NCBI RefSeq assembly: GCF_028198165.1
Contig: NZ_CP116339.1
Coordinates: 4,037,001-4,101,000 of the forward strand
DNA from: Pseudoxanthomonas sp. JBR18
Lineage (GTDB): Bacteria > Pseudomonadota > Gammaproteobacteria > Xanthomonadales > Xanthomonadaceae
DNA length: 64,000 nt
Direction: 5' to 3'
The position numbers and the translations under genes are program-made. Under the pieces are notes generated by a model. The model worked only from the letters and a program-made list of their open reading frames with translations, was not told where the DNA came from and ran no database searches. Below, piece by piece: positions 25,900-38,470 of the stretch (the stretch's first letter is position 1; each line of letters starts with the position of its first letter).

Positions 25900-28254
25900 T
25901 CAACGCAGCACCTCGAACCGCAAGGTCGTCCACGCGCCGCTTTCGGCGAGCGCAGTGAGCGTGTGCTCGCCGGGCTGGTCGAAACCCTGCTCGAAACTGC
26001 GCCGCCCCTGGGTGGTGGCGATCCAGCGTCCGTCCAAGAGCCACTGCACCTGGGCCTCGGTGCCCAGCGCCCGCAGGCGCACGGTGGCCGGTTTCAGGCT
26101 GCCGGGCGCACGGGCGATCGTCGCACGGTCATTGAGGCCTTCGATGCGCAGGGTTTCCACCGCGTCACGGCCATCCGGGGCGCAGTCCGCCGCCAACGCG
26201 GGCAGGCGCGAGGCCGTGCGCTCGGCCTGGGTCAGCCACGGGGCCGCCAACGCCGGCCAGCGTGCGATCTGCGCGGGCTCGGCCACGTGCCGCTCAGCGC
26301 ACTGCGGCGACAGGCGCTGGCCGGTCGCCGCATCACGGGTGAAGCGCTCCACGCCGCCATGCCACAGCCGCGCCTCGCGCTCGGGGAAGGTCGGCGGCAC
26401 GTTGCCGTCCAGGGTCCAGGCCTGCAGGCGCTTCTGGCACAGCTGCGGCGCCTGCGGGTCGGGCGGCAGGCCCAGCGGCCAGCACACGTCCACCTGCGCC
26501 ACGCTGGGCGGCGCCGGGGTGAGCATTGCATCGCCGCGCGCGCGCGGCAGGCTGTCGATCACCTCGAACATCAGCGGCAGCGCCGTCACCGCGCCGTACT
26601 GGCCCGGCAACGGCGTGCCGTCCGGACGTCCGACCCACACCCCCACGGTGTAGCGGCGCGTGCCGCCGATCGCCCAGGCATCGCGATAGCCGTAACTGGT
26701 GCCGGTCTTCCACGCCACCGGGGGGCGGCTGGCGGTGTCGAAGGTGTCCAGCGCATAGCCGGGGCGCGGATGATCCTGCAGGATCTGGCGGATGATCCAG
26801 GCCGCGCCCGGTGAGAGCAGGCGCCGGTCCGCGGTCGGCGCATCCGGTGTATAGCGCACGCGTCCGGCCAGACCACCGCGGTTGAAGGCGGCGAATGCGC
26901 CGACCAGGTCTTCCAGCCGGGCCCCGGTGCCGCCCAGGATCAGCGCCAGGTTCGGCTTGGCGCCTCGCGGGAAATGCAGGTCGATGCCGGCATTGGCCAG
27001 GCGCGCGGCAAACCGCGCTGGCCCGACCCGGTCCAGCACGTCGACCGCCGGCACGTTGAGCGACAGGCGCAAGGCCTCGGCCACGCCGACCGGACCGTTG
27101 AAGGCCGCATCGAAGTTACCCGGCCGGTAGCCGCCGAAGCCCTGAGGCGCATCCACCAGCAGGCTTTCGGAATGGATCAGCCCATCGTCCAGCGCCAGCC
27201 CGTAGAGGAAGGGCTTGAGGGTGGAACCCGGCGAGCGCCAGGCCCGCACCATGTCCACATGGCCCAGGCGCTTGGCATCGCCGAACTTCACCGAGCCGAC
27301 ATAGGCGCGGGCCTCCATCGTGGCGTTGTCGACCACCAGCAGCGCGGCGGAGGTGCGCTCGGGCAGATCGGAGAAGTACGCCGTCACCCGATCCTCCAGC
27401 GTGCGCTGCAGGTCGGCGTCCAGCGTGGACACGATCCGCGATGCGCGCGGCTGCTGCAGGTGCAGGCGTCGCGCCAGCAACGCCGCGCGCATCGGCGGCT
27501 GCAGGGAACGCGCGACCACCGGTTCGATGCGTGCATCGTCGACCTGCGCCTGGGTCCACACCCCCAGGGCCACCATGCGCGCCAGCACCTTGTCGCGCGC
27601 GGCCTGGGCGGCCTGCGGATGGCGATCCGGCCGCAGGCGGCTGGGCGACTGCGGCAGCACGGTCAGCAACGCCGCCTCGGCACGCGACAGGCGCGAGGCG
27701 GGCTTGCCGAGGTAGGCCCAGCTGGCGGCCTCCACGCCCTCGATGGTGCCGCCGAAGGGCGCGCGTTCGAGGTACAGGTCGAGGATCTGCGCCTTGGACA
27801 GGTGCACCTCCAGCTGCACCGCGCGCAGCATCTGTACCGCCTTGCCCCACGGCGTGCGCGTGCTGCCCTCATCCAGCAGGCGCGCGACCTGCATGGTCAG
27901 CGTCGAGCCGCCGGACACGATGTGCCCACGCGAGACCAGCTGCCACCCTGCGCGTAGCAGCGCCACCGGATTGATTCCCGGATGGCGCCAGAACCAGCGG
28001 TCCTCGTAGGTCAGCAGTGCCTGCACGTACAGCGGCGACACCCCGTCCGGCGGGACCGGATAGCGCCAGACACCTTCTTCATCGGCGAAAGCCCGCAGCG
28101 GCGTCCCGTCACGCGCCACCACCAAGGTACTGGTGTCGCGGGCCTTAGGCAGGGGCGGCGGGAAGGCGAAGTCCAGGACCAGCAGCGCGACCAGCCCCGC
28201 TGCCGTGGTCCAGCGCAGGATCCGCCAGAAGATCACTCTCTTATCCAGGATCAC
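25900..28254 (-). CDS. pbpC: Penicillin-binding protein 1C
   Basis: 784 residues. A membrane anchor (about 11-32) is followed by the GT51 transglycosylase domain with catalytic Glu84 in EDRWFWRHPG and GGSTLTMQVARLL at 115-127. The transpeptidase domain has Ser344 in SPGSTLKPF (S344-T-L-K347), SLN at 398-400 and KTG at 516-518. A C-terminal domain specific to PBP1C fills about 700-784. It polymerises and perhaps crosslinks peptidoglycan at the inner membrane. An alpha-2-macroglobulin gene lies upstream, a recurrent pairing in bacteria. Confidence 0.95.
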   Translation of the reverse strand: MILDKRVIFWRILRWTTAAGLVALLVLDFAFPPPLPKARDTSTLVVARDGTPLRAFADEEGVWRYPVPPDGVSPLYVQALLTYEDRWFWRHPGINPVALLRAGWQLVSRGHIVSGGSTLTMQVARLLDEGSTRTPWGKAVQMLRAVQLEVHLSKAQILDLYLERAPFGGTIEGVEAASWAYLGKPASRLSRAEAALLTVLPQSPSRLRPDRHPQAAQAARDKVLARMVALGVWTQAQVDDARIEPVVARSLQPPMRAALLARRLHLQQPRASRIVSTLDADLQRTLEDRVTAYFSDLPERTSAALLVVDNATMEARAYVGSVKFGDAKRLGHVDMVRAWRSPGSTLKPFLYGLALDDGLIHSESLLVDAPQGFGGYRPGNFDAAFNGPVGVAEALRLSLNVPAVDVLDRVGPARFAARLANAGIDLHFPRGAKPNLALILGGTGARLEDLVGAFAAFNRGGLAGRVRYTPDAPTADRRLLSPGAAWIIRQILQDHPRPGYALDTFDTASRPPVAWKTGTSYGYRDAWAIGGTRRYTVGVWVGRPDGTPLPGQYGAVTALPLMFEVIDSLPRARGDAMLTPAPPSVAQVDVCWPLGLPPDPQAPQLCQKRLQAWTLDGNVPPTFPEREARLWHGGVERFTRDAATGQRLSPQCAERHVAEPAQIARWPALAAPWLTQAERTASRLPALAADCAPDGRDAVETLRIEGLNDRATIARAPGSLKPATVRLRALGTEAQVQWLLDGRWIATTQGRRSFEQGFDQPGEHTLTALAESGAWTTLRFEVLR

Positions 28255-28643
28255 GGCACGTGAAGCGAACTGACTTCAAAGTCGTAAGACGCTTCTCGCT
28301 GATAGATGCGGAGAAACAGGACCAGATCACTTCTGCCTTCCTCAAGCGTGAAGAGATCGATCAGCGCCTCCCACCACTCGCCCATCCAGACACAAATCGA
28401 TGTCTGCCAGGCCTGCGGTGAAAGCCGATCAAGCGTGGCGCCGTATCCCTCCACCTGTTGCGCCAGCCAGGCGCCGTCCAACGCATTGGAAAGATGGGCG
28501 CCCTCAATCCCACGTGCCAAGGAAAAATCCCCTTCGCAGAACGCGTCGACGATAGAGGCGATCGTGGGCCGCCACCGCGAAGGAACGGGAAGTTCCTGTC
28601 CTACTTCCCGCTGGATCGGAAACGTTTGCTCCAGCTGCGTCAT
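28251..28643 (-). CDS. DUF7668-like small protein
   Basis: 130 residues from ATG 28643. It has no signal peptide. Features are W-rich: WRPTIASIVDAFCEGDF, YGATLDRLSPQAWQTSICVW and EALIDLFTLEEGRSDLVLFL, ending YDFEVSSLHVP. This pattern resembles DUF7668, a family of unknown function that I recall only loosely. Base composition is less GC-rich than the flanking genes. Its stop overlaps the pbpC start, and it begins 31 bases after the macroglobulin gene, so it is co-transcribed with both. Confidence 0.65.
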   Translation of the reverse strand: MTQLEQTFPIQREVGQELPVPSRWRPTIASIVDAFCEGDFSLARGIEGAHLSNALDGAWLAQQVEGYGATLDRLSPQAWQTSICVWMGEWWEALIDLFTLEEGRSDLVLFLRIYQREASYDFEVSSLHVP

Positions 28644-28674
28644 CCCTTGACGCCGCCCCTGGGCGCTGCCTGAT

Positions 28675-31600
28675 TCACGGCTGTACCACCGTGATCGTCG
28701 TCGGCGTGGACGCGCCGACACCGCGGATGTCCGGGCGATACATGTCCTCCACCAGCGGCGGCGGCACGGTGTAGGTCCCGGGGGTGACGGCGCGGACAAG
28801 GTAGAAGACCTTGGCGCCGCTGCCGCCCTGACCCAGGCGCAGGGCCGCCACGTAGCGGTCGTCACGGAACTCCTCGTGCTTGACGTCGGCCGCGTCGCCG
28901 CGCTCGGTGATGTTGATGCCGTCGACCACCACGTCGGCCCACTGCTTGGCGTCGGAGAGGTTGAAGTTCTCGATCTCCAGTCCGGCCGGCAGCAGGTCGG
29001 TGAGCAGCGCGTCCGGCATGGCGGTGTCGGCGGTGATGCGCAGGCCCACGATGAGCGCCTCGCCCTCCTTGAGGGTGCTGCCGGTCCACGGCTTGCCATC
29101 GGTTGTGTAGTAGCGCCGCTCCACCCCGATCTGGGACTTGTCCTCGGCCGGTGCGGTGCGCGGCACGCCGGCCACCTCCAGGCTGGCGTACAGGGGCACG
29201 GTGCCCTGCGGGGTGAACGTCACGCCCTTGGCCAGGGTGTCGCCGTCGAAGGCGCGCGCGAACAGGCGGCGCTCGCCGATGGCCTCGGTGCCGCCGTCGG
29301 CCGCCCAGGTGCCGGACAGCGTCTTGGCCTGGCCGTCGGCCAGCAGCGACTTGCCGAGCCGCGCCAGGGCCACCTGTTCCTGCGTGCTCAGGTAGAACCA
29401 GCGCGCCTTGCGACGCTCGTCCAGCTCGCGCCCCAGGTCGACCACGCGTGCGTCGTATTCGGGCCTGGACAGCTTGCGCTCGCGCACCAGGGCCAGCATC
29501 AACGCGTCATCGCGCAGGCGGGTGCCGTAATCGCCCAGGTAGCGTGGGCGGTCACCGCGCTTGTCGAAACCCAGCGCGATCGCGCGCGCGCCACGCTTGG
29601 TGTCACCTTGCAGCGACAGCGCAATACCCAGATGCACCAGCGGCAGGCCGGTCATCGACTTGACCCGGTCGTTGTCGTACAACGCCCGCAGCGTGCCCAG
29701 CGGCGCGCGGCCCACCCGCGCCAGCACGTAGCCGGCATAGGCACGGTTGGCGAAGCGCAGGTGGTCGCGGAAATCCGCGCCGTAGAACTGGTTGCCACCG
29801 GACAGCAGGTCCTCGCTGAGGCGCTTGAGCGCCTTCTGCAGGACCGCGTCAGGCACGGCGAAGCCGGCATCGCGCGCGTCGAGCAGGAACTCGGTCACGT
29901 ACGGCGTGATGTAGGGCACCACGTCGCTGTCATCGCCCCACATCGAGAAGTTGCCGTTGGCCACCTGCATCGAGGCGATGCGGCCGAACGCGCCTTCCAT
30001 CCGCGCTTGGCGCGTGTCCGCGTCCAGTCCGCGGGTGCCCAGCAGCTCGGCCGTGGCCTGGTCCATCAACAGTGCGCCGTAGCCCTTGCTGGTGGTCTGC
30101 TCGATGCAGCCGTAGGGGTACTTGAGCAGGTTCTCCAGCGCGGCGGCGAAGGGGATCGGCGGCAGCGCGCTGACCACCATGCGCGCATTGACCGAGCCGG
30201 GCATCAGGCCATCGGCGAAGCCGGCGCCCATGGTCACCGGCGCAAGCGGATCGATCACCCGGCTCTCGGCGCGCACCACGCTGGGCCAGCCGGCCCGCAC
30301 CGGCACGTCGTAATGGCGATCCACCTTGAAGCCGGTCGCGCCACCTTCCACGCGCACGCGCACCTGGGCGGTCTGGTAGCCCTCGCGCGCGGTCAGCGGG
30401 AAACTCAACGTGGTCTTGGCCCCGTCGGCCAGCTGCGCGCTGCGGCTGCCCTCGCCCACCGCCACAGGACCGCTGCCATCGACCTGCACCTTGAAGGTCC
30501 CCGCCTTGCCGGTGAAGTTCTGCACGTCCAGCGTGACCATGGAGCGGTCGCCCGGCGCCAGCACGCGCGGCAGGCTGGCCTCGGCCACGATGGGCGCGCG
30601 CACCACGGTCTGCGCATCGCGGCTGCCATAGTCGCTGTCCGAATACACCAGCGCCGACACGCGCAGGGTGCCGTTGAAGTCCGGCACGTGCAGCAGCACG
30701 CGTGCATTGCCCTTGGTGTCCAGCTTCACTGGCCCGGCGAACAGGTCCACCGTCTGCACCCGCGCGGTGGGGCGGCGTGCCTGCGGCAACGGCCCCAGTG
30801 CCATGTCGCCGCCGAAGCGCATGCGCGCGGTGTCACCGGCGAAACTCTCGATCACCCGCCCATAGATGTCGTACGCATCCACGCCCAGGCGGCGCTGGGC
30901 GAAGAAGTGCGTGGTCGCATCCGGCACCGGGTAGCGGGTGATGTTGAGGATGCCCACGTCCACGGCCGAGACGGTCACGTGCGCGGCCTTGCCGGCCAGC
31001 TGCGGCACGCTGACGGTCACCGCCAGGTCCTGCTCGGGCTGCATCTTTTCCGGCACCTTCAGGCCGACGGCGACACGGCGGGCACTGCGGTCCATCGGCA
31101 CGTGGGCAACGCCCACCGCGCGCGCCGGGGTGATCTTGGAGGTGGCGCTGCCGCCGCGAAACACCAGGGCGGTCACGTAGACATCGTGGCGTTCCCAATC
31201 CTCGGTGACCGGAATTTCGAAAGTGCTGCCCGCTTTCACGTCCACGTTCTTGACGTAAAGCATGTGATCGGACTCGACCATCAGCACGCCCTTGCCGGCG
31301 TGCGGCGGGGTCGCGGTGACCTTGAGCGTGTCGCCGGCGCGGTAGCCGGTCTTGTCCAGCGACAGCTTGACCTTGTCCGGGCGTGCGTCCAGGCCTCGGT
31401 TGTCGTCGCTCCAGCTCCAGCCGGCGGTGAACGGATAGCGCGTGGTCAGGCCCGTGGCCGGGTCGAAGACCTCCAGCCGATAGCCGCCCCACTCCACCGG
31501 GAAGTCGATGCGCGTGGCTTCGCCGGTGACATCCACCGTGCGCGTCTCGACGTTCTCGAAGCGCTGGGTGTAGTCGAACGACCAGCCGGTGTCCTCGTCA

Positions 31601-33675
31601 TGGGTCCAGTGGTAATCACGACGCTCGCGCACCAAGGTGACCTTGAGCCCCTTGCCTGGCTGGCGCGCACCGGCCGCGTTGAAGCGCGCCAGTTCGAAGC
31701 CGGCATTGGCGTTGGCGTCGGACCCTTGCGCATCGTCGAACAGCGGGCGCACGCCCACCAGCACGTCGGCCGGCCACATGACCCGCTTGAGGGTGCGGTT
31801 GACCGTGCGTCCGCCGGTCTCGTACACGCTGCCCGAGACGATGACCGCCACCGGCGTCACCGGCTTGACCTCCTCGGGCAGCGCCAGCGCCTGTGCGAAA
31901 TGGCCCTTGGCGTCGAAGCTGGCGTCGACCACGTCCTTGGCTTCGCGCGGCAGCTCCACGGTGGCATCGCCGAAGAACCAGCCCGGCAGCTTGTCCAGCG
32001 GGTGCTGCTCCACCGCCACGGCCAGCTTGGCAGTGAAGCGGTTGCCGTCGGCCGGCGCGCCGTAAAGGTAGGCGGCATCGGCCTGCAGCTGCAGCGGTGC
32101 AGCCGGCTTGAGGGTCTCCGGCGCGGACAGGTCCAGCTTCATCCGCTCGGGCAGGAACTCCTCGATCCGCAGGCTCATGCCCTGCACCGCCTGCGCGCTG
32201 ACCGGATCGGTGCGGAACTCCACCTGCCAGCGCCCAGTCGGGGCTTCGGCGGGGATGGCCTGTTCGAAGGAGAAGTACCCCTGCTCGGCCGGGGTCAGCC
32301 GGGTCTCGCGGAAGACCTTGCCGTCGGGCTGCTTCAGGCGCAGGTACAGCGGCTGGTCGGCTTTGACCGGCTTGCCGTCGAAATCGCGCAGCAGCGCCGA
32401 CACGCGCACCGTCTCGCCCGGCCGATACAGATCGCGTCCGGACCAGGCGAACACGTCGAACCAGGCCTGCTCGCGCCCGGCCACGGCGAACTCGGACAGG
32501 TCCAGCGCCGGCTGGTTGAACGGCAGCAGGGTCACGTCCTTGCCGCGCTGGGCGATCAGCACCTGGCCCGCATCCAGCGTGTACTTGAGCAGCGCGTTGC
32601 CGTTGTCGTCGGTCTTGCCGCGCAGCACCGTGGCGCCCTTGGCGTCGAGCACGCGCAGCTCCGCGCCCGCGGTGGCCTCGCCGGTGGCCAGCGAGGCGGT
32701 GTGCACGAACAGCGTGTCCTTGTAGGCGCGCGCGTGCAGGCCCAGGTCGCTCACGCTGAAGAACGCAGTCTGCAACTCCTCGGAATAGCGACCGACGCGC
32801 TTCATCACCGCGAAGTAGAGCCCGGGATCCTGCAGTTGCTTGATGTCCTGGATCGGCAAGTAGCTCAGCGTGCGCGCGTTGGGCTTGCCGCCGAGTTCAA
32901 AGCGATTGAGGTAGACCGAGTCGGCCATGTCGCCCAGCGGGGTGTGCGTGCCGTAGGTGCGGTCCAGGTCCCAGGCGCCCCGGCTGCCGCCGCGCTGGTA
33001 CTCGCCGAAGAAGCGCGGCAGGTCGGCCTCGCGCACGCGCAGGAACTCGACGTCGACCTCCGGCACGTTGAGCGAGACCACCGGCAGGCCACGCGATTCG
33101 CGCGCCGGCAGCACGCTGCCCTGCGAGGCAAAAGCCACCGACGGCGCCAGCGGCCCGGTGTGCACCACCTGCTCCACCGCCTTGCCCAGGCGCGGCCCGG
33201 ACGCGGCCAACAGGCCGGCGTCGACCTTGACCGTGTAATCGCGCGCGGCCTCCAGCGAGGGGAAACGCAGCACCTTGGCCTCGTCATCCAGCACCCAGCT
33301 ACCACTGACCACCGCGCCCTTGTCGTCGGTGACGTGCAGCAGGCTGTCGAAATCCTGCGACTCCACCAGCGGCTCGGTGAACTCCAGGGCGATGGCGACC
33401 TCGCCGTCGTGCTGGTCCGGATACGCATTGGCCAGGGCGAAGCCCTTGGGCACCTGGGCCTGCTGGGCCTTGACCGCTTCGCCGGAGACTTCGGGCAGTT
33501 GCCCGGTCTTGTTGCGACCACAGCCGGCCAGGGCGAACAGCGCCAGCAGCAGCAGGCACCACCGCAGCCCCGCCCGGGCCGTGCGCGCGAGGGGCGCGAC
33601 ATTCGAGACGGCGTGCAGCTCCTGCACGATGATCGATCGCGGCGCGCCTGCGCCGAGCTTCTGCGGACAATCCAT
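28675..33675 (-). CDS. yfhM: Bacterial alpha-2-macroglobulin lipoprotein (YfhM type)
   Basis: 1666 residues. The start at 33675 is supported by AGGGGAG eight bases upstream, which gives an unusually long N-region before the hydrophobic stretch and lipobox LAGC (about 48-51). MG-type beta domains follow. The thioester motif CIEQ has its Cys at residue 1190 in YPYGCIEQTTSKG, within an alpha-helical thioester domain, and a receptor-like C-terminal domain closes the chain. It should trap proteases in the periplasm, protecting cells after envelope damage, while PBP1C repairs peptidoglycan. Confidence 0.95.
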   Translation of the reverse strand: MDCPQKLGAGAPRSIIVQELHAVSNVAPLARTARAGLRWCLLLLALFALAGCGRNKTGQLPEVSGEAVKAQQAQVPKGFALANAYPDQHDGEVAIALEFTEPLVESQDFDSLLHVTDDKGAVVSGSWVLDDEAKVLRFPSLEAARDYTVKVDAGLLAASGPRLGKAVEQVVHTGPLAPSVAFASQGSVLPARESRGLPVVSLNVPEVDVEFLRVREADLPRFFGEYQRGGSRGAWDLDRTYGTHTPLGDMADSVYLNRFELGGKPNARTLSYLPIQDIKQLQDPGLYFAVMKRVGRYSEELQTAFFSVSDLGLHARAYKDTLFVHTASLATGEATAGAELRVLDAKGATVLRGKTDDNGNALLKYTLDAGQVLIAQRGKDVTLLPFNQPALDLSEFAVAGREQAWFDVFAWSGRDLYRPGETVRVSALLRDFDGKPVKADQPLYLRLKQPDGKVFRETRLTPAEQGYFSFEQAIPAEAPTGRWQVEFRTDPVSAQAVQGMSLRIEEFLPERMKLDLSAPETLKPAAPLQLQADAAYLYGAPADGNRFTAKLAVAVEQHPLDKLPGWFFGDATVELPREAKDVVDASFDAKGHFAQALALPEEVKPVTPVAVIVSGSVYETGGRTVNRTLKRVMWPADVLVGVRPLFDDAQGSDANANAGFELARFNAAGARQPGKGLKVTLVRERRDYHWTHDEDTGWSFDYTQRFENVETRTVDVTGEATRIDFPVEWGGYRLEVFDPATGLTTRYPFTAGWSWSDDNRGLDARPDKVKLSLDKTGYRAGDTLKVTATPPHAGKGVLMVESDHMLYVKNVDVKAGSTFEIPVTEDWERHDVYVTALVFRGGSATSKITPARAVGVAHVPMDRSARRVAVGLKVPEKMQPEQDLAVTVSVPQLAGKAAHVTVSAVDVGILNITRYPVPDATTHFFAQRRLGVDAYDIYGRVIESFAGDTARMRFGGDMALGPLPQARRPTARVQTVDLFAGPVKLDTKGNARVLLHVPDFNGTLRVSALVYSDSDYGSRDAQTVVRAPIVAEASLPRVLAPGDRSMVTLDVQNFTGKAGTFKVQVDGSGPVAVGEGSRSAQLADGAKTTLSFPLTAREGYQTAQVRVRVEGGATGFKVDRHYDVPVRAGWPSVVRAESRVIDPLAPVTMGAGFADGLMPGSVNARMVVSALPPIPFAAALENLLKYPYGCIEQTTSKGYGALLMDQATAELLGTRGLDADTRQARMEGAFGRIASMQVANGNFSMWGDDSDVVPYITPYVTEFLLDARDAGFAVPDAVLQKALKRLSEDLLSGGNQFYGADFRDHLRFANRAYAGYVLARVGRAPLGTLRALYDNDRVKSMTGLPLVHLGIALSLQGDTKRGARAIALGFDKRGDRPRYLGDYGTRLRDDALMLALVRERKLSRPEYDARVVDLGRELDERRKARWFYLSTQEQVALARLGKSLLADGQAKTLSGTWAADGGTEAIGERRLFARAFDGDTLAKGVTFTPQGTVPLYASLEVAGVPRTAPAEDKSQIGVERRYYTTDGKPWTGSTLKEGEALIVGLRITADTAMPDALLTDLLPAGLEIENFNLSDAKQWADVVVDGINITERGDAADVKHEEFRDDRYVAALRLGQGGSGAKVFYLVRAVTPGTYTVPPPLVEDMYRPDIRGVGASTPTTITVVQP

Positions 33676-33745
33676 GGTTCGCGTTCTCCCCTTGCTGGCG
33701 CGGAAGTATAGAACGCAGGTCCGCGCAACGCGGCCCCGAATGCAA

Positions 33746-33778
33746 CACGGCCGCCCCGCTTGCGGCGGGACGGCCGTG
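33746..33778 (-). terminator. Hairpin after gyrA
   Basis: CACGGCCGCCCCGC and GCGGGACGGCCGTG pair over 14 positions with one mismatch around a short loop. It lies 26 bases beyond the gyrA stop and before the macroglobulin gene, with no strong T-run. Confidence 0.5.
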
Positions 33779-33803
33779 GCCTTCCACTGCGACCGGGTTG
33801 GCT

Positions 33804-36491
<2,688 letters not shown>

Positions 36492-36586
36492 TCGAGGTCC
36501 GTGCTTGTGTTCGGTACGTCGGGCCAAAACCCGGGCCGCCACGGAGTCCGCGGCAGATGGATTTTGGAGGGGTTTTCAACCTCGGA

Positions 36587-36592
36587 ATTGTA
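36587..36592 (-). promoter_or_regulatory. Possible gyrA promoter -10
   Basis: The minus strand reads TACAAT here, about 96 bases before the gyrA start, in an AT-richer pocket of an otherwise GC-rich gap (36492-36760). No -35 was found. Confidence 0.35.
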
Positions 36593-36760
36593 GCACGCGG
36601 CCGCCTCCCGATGCCGGGTCGGAAGCTGTCTGAATCAAGCACTTGCGCGTGGAACACCACAGCGCGCGCCCACTTTCGACGAAGGTTCCACCCTGCTGCG
36701 GACGCGCTTGGCGCATGCGGTGTTGTCAAGGCGCTGCGCAGCAGCGTTGAAAGCCCGCCG

Positions 36761-37816
36761 TCAGCCGAAAGCCGCGCGCATCTTCTCGGTCGTGGGCTGC
36801 TCGACCACGCCCTTCTCGGTCACGATCGCGTCGATCAGGCTGCCCGGGGTGACATCGAAGACCGGGTTCCAGGCCTTGATGCCCTCGGCCACCGTGCGCA
36901 CGCCACCGATGCCGTGCAGTTCGCCCGGATCGCGCTCTTCGATCTCGATCGCCTCGCCGCTCGCGGTGTCCATGTCCACGGTCGAGGACGGCGCCACGAC
37001 CATGAACTTCAGCCCGTGGTGGCGCGCGGCGATGGCCAGCTGGTAGGTGCCGATCTTGTTGGCGGTGTCGCCATTGGCGCAGATGCGGTCGGCGCCGACG
37101 ATGACCCATTGCACCGCGCCGGTCTTCATCAGGTGCGAGGCCGCCGAATCGGCGATCAGGGTCGCGTCGATGCCGTCCTGCTGCAGCTCCCATACCGTCA
37201 GGCGCGCGCCCTGCTGCCACGGGCGGGTCTCATCGGCGAACACCTGGGTCACGCGCCCCTGGGCCACGCCGGCGCGGATTACGCCCAGCGCGGTGCCGAA
37301 GCCGGCGGTGGCCAGCGAGCCGGTGTTGCAGTGGGTCAGCACGCCGCTGCCTTCTGCGATCAGCGCCGCGCCCAGCTCGCCCATGTGGCGGTTGGCGGCC
37401 AGGTCCTCGGTGGCGATGGCCTCGGCCTCACGTTCGAGCACCGCCTGCCAGTCGGCGCCGGCGGCCTGCAGCACGCGGCGCATGCGCGCCAGCGCCCAGG
37501 CCAGGTTGACCGCGGTGGGCCGGGCGGCGCTGAGGCGCTGCAGGGCCGGCTCGAGCTTCTGCGCGGCCTGCGCGCCGTCGGCGGCCTCGATGTCCCGGCC
37601 AGCCAGGACCGTGCCCCAGGCCGCGGCAATGCCGATGGCCGGCGCGCCGCGCACGGCCAGGGCATGGATCGCCGCGGCGACCTCGTCGCTGGTGGCGCAC
37701 ACCACGTGTTCGACCTGGAAAGGCAGCTTGCGCTGGTCGAGCAGTTGCAGGGCATCGCCCGTCCACAGCAGGGGACGGATGCGGTCGTAGCGGGCGTAGT
37801 CGAAGGTCTCGTTCAT
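36761..37816 (-). CDS. mtnA: S-methyl-5-thioribose-1-phosphate isomerase
   Basis: 351 residues. Catalytic Cys163 lies in [10 protein letters not shown], and the acid Asp243 in [32 protein letters not shown] and the C-terminal [15 protein letters not shown] complete the eIF2B-related fold. It converts methylthioribose-1-phosphate to methylthioribulose-1-phosphate in methionine salvage. No other salvage gene is nearby. It is followed by gyrA on the same strand after 269 bases, so separate transcripts are likely. Confidence 0.95.
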   Translation of the reverse strand: MNETFDYARYDRIRPLLWTGDALQLLDQRKLPFQVEHVVCATSDEVAAAIHALAVRGAPAIGIAAAWGTVLAGRDIEAADGAQAAQKLEPALQRLSAARPTAVNLAWALARMRRVLQAAGADWQAVLEREAEAIATEDLAANRHMGELGAALIAEGSGVLTHCNTGSLATAGFGTALGVIRAGVAQGRVTQVFADETRPWQQGARLTVWELQQDGIDATLIADSAASHLMKTGAVQWVIVGADRICANGDTANKIGTYQLAIAARHHGLKFMVVAPSSTVDMDTASGEAIEIEERDPGELHGIGGVRTVAEGIKAWNPVFDVTPGSLIDAIVTEKGVVEQPTTEKMRAAFG

Positions 37817-37847
37817 CGGCGCATTTTACCTGCGCCGGCCCGGCAAC

Positions 37848-38366
37848 TCAGCGGACCCGGAACAGACCTCGGCAGCCGCCATCCACCCACACGCCCTGCG
37901 CGTCCCAACCCCAGGTGCTGCCCTCGACGCACTTGGTGTCCGAAATCTGTCGCAGCAGCGTGGCCGGCGGGCTGCTGACCTCGATCGGGCAACGTCGCCG
38001 CGCCTGGTCTTCCGACTCGCAGCGCACGACCTTGTGCCGGGTATCGAACATCCCCCCATCGTCGTCGCCGGCGCCGCTGATGAACTCGCCGCGGCATCCA
38101 TGGTCCACCCACACCCCGAAGCGCCCATAATCCCAAGTGCGCCCCTTGATGCAGGGCATGTTGGACAACTGCTTGGTCAGCCGGACACCGGCCGACGCAT
38201 CCACGTCGCAGTACTTGAGATCCTGGCTCTTGGACTCGCACTTGAAGTGCACCACCGGCACATCGTCCAGCGTGCGCTCGTGGCCGCCAAGCAGGTTTCC
38301 GACCGTCGCACATCCAGACAGGACCATCAGCAAGCCGCCCAGCGCGCCCCACCCCAGCTGTCGCAT
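37848..38366 (-). CDS. DUF3011-family lipoprotein with two Cys/Trp repeats
   Basis: 172 residues from ATG 38366. The signal peptide ends LSGC. The mature protein has two copies of a Cys-rich unit, the second reading GSTWGWDAQGVWVDGGCRGLF and the first DYGRFGVWVDHGCRGEF, each preceded by CES and a spaced Cys. This is the DUF3011 pattern, found in secreted proteins of unknown, possibly carbohydrate-related function. It ends 31 bases before mtnA. Confidence 0.82.
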   Translation of the reverse strand: MRQLGWGALGGLLMVLSGCATVGNLLGGHERTLDDVPVVHFKCESKSQDLKYCDVDASAGVRLTKQLSNMPCIKGRTWDYGRFGVWVDHGCRGEFISGAGDDDGGMFDTRHKVVRCESEDQARRRCPIEVSSPPATLLRQISDTKCVEGSTWGWDAQGVWVDGGCRGLFRVR

Positions 38367-38470
38367 CGGTCCTTTCACATTCCCCTGCACGATACGCAAA
38401 CTCGAAACTCCGGGCCGGACAGCATGCCAACACAATCAGGTGTTTACGGTCCGTGTATTCCCGGCGTGTG

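Noticed and set aside
28876..33711. A plus-strand open frame of 1611 codons opposite the alpha-2-macroglobulin gene
   Set aside because: Antisense shadow of a gene with complete domain structure; low-complexity composition, no signal peptide or motif.
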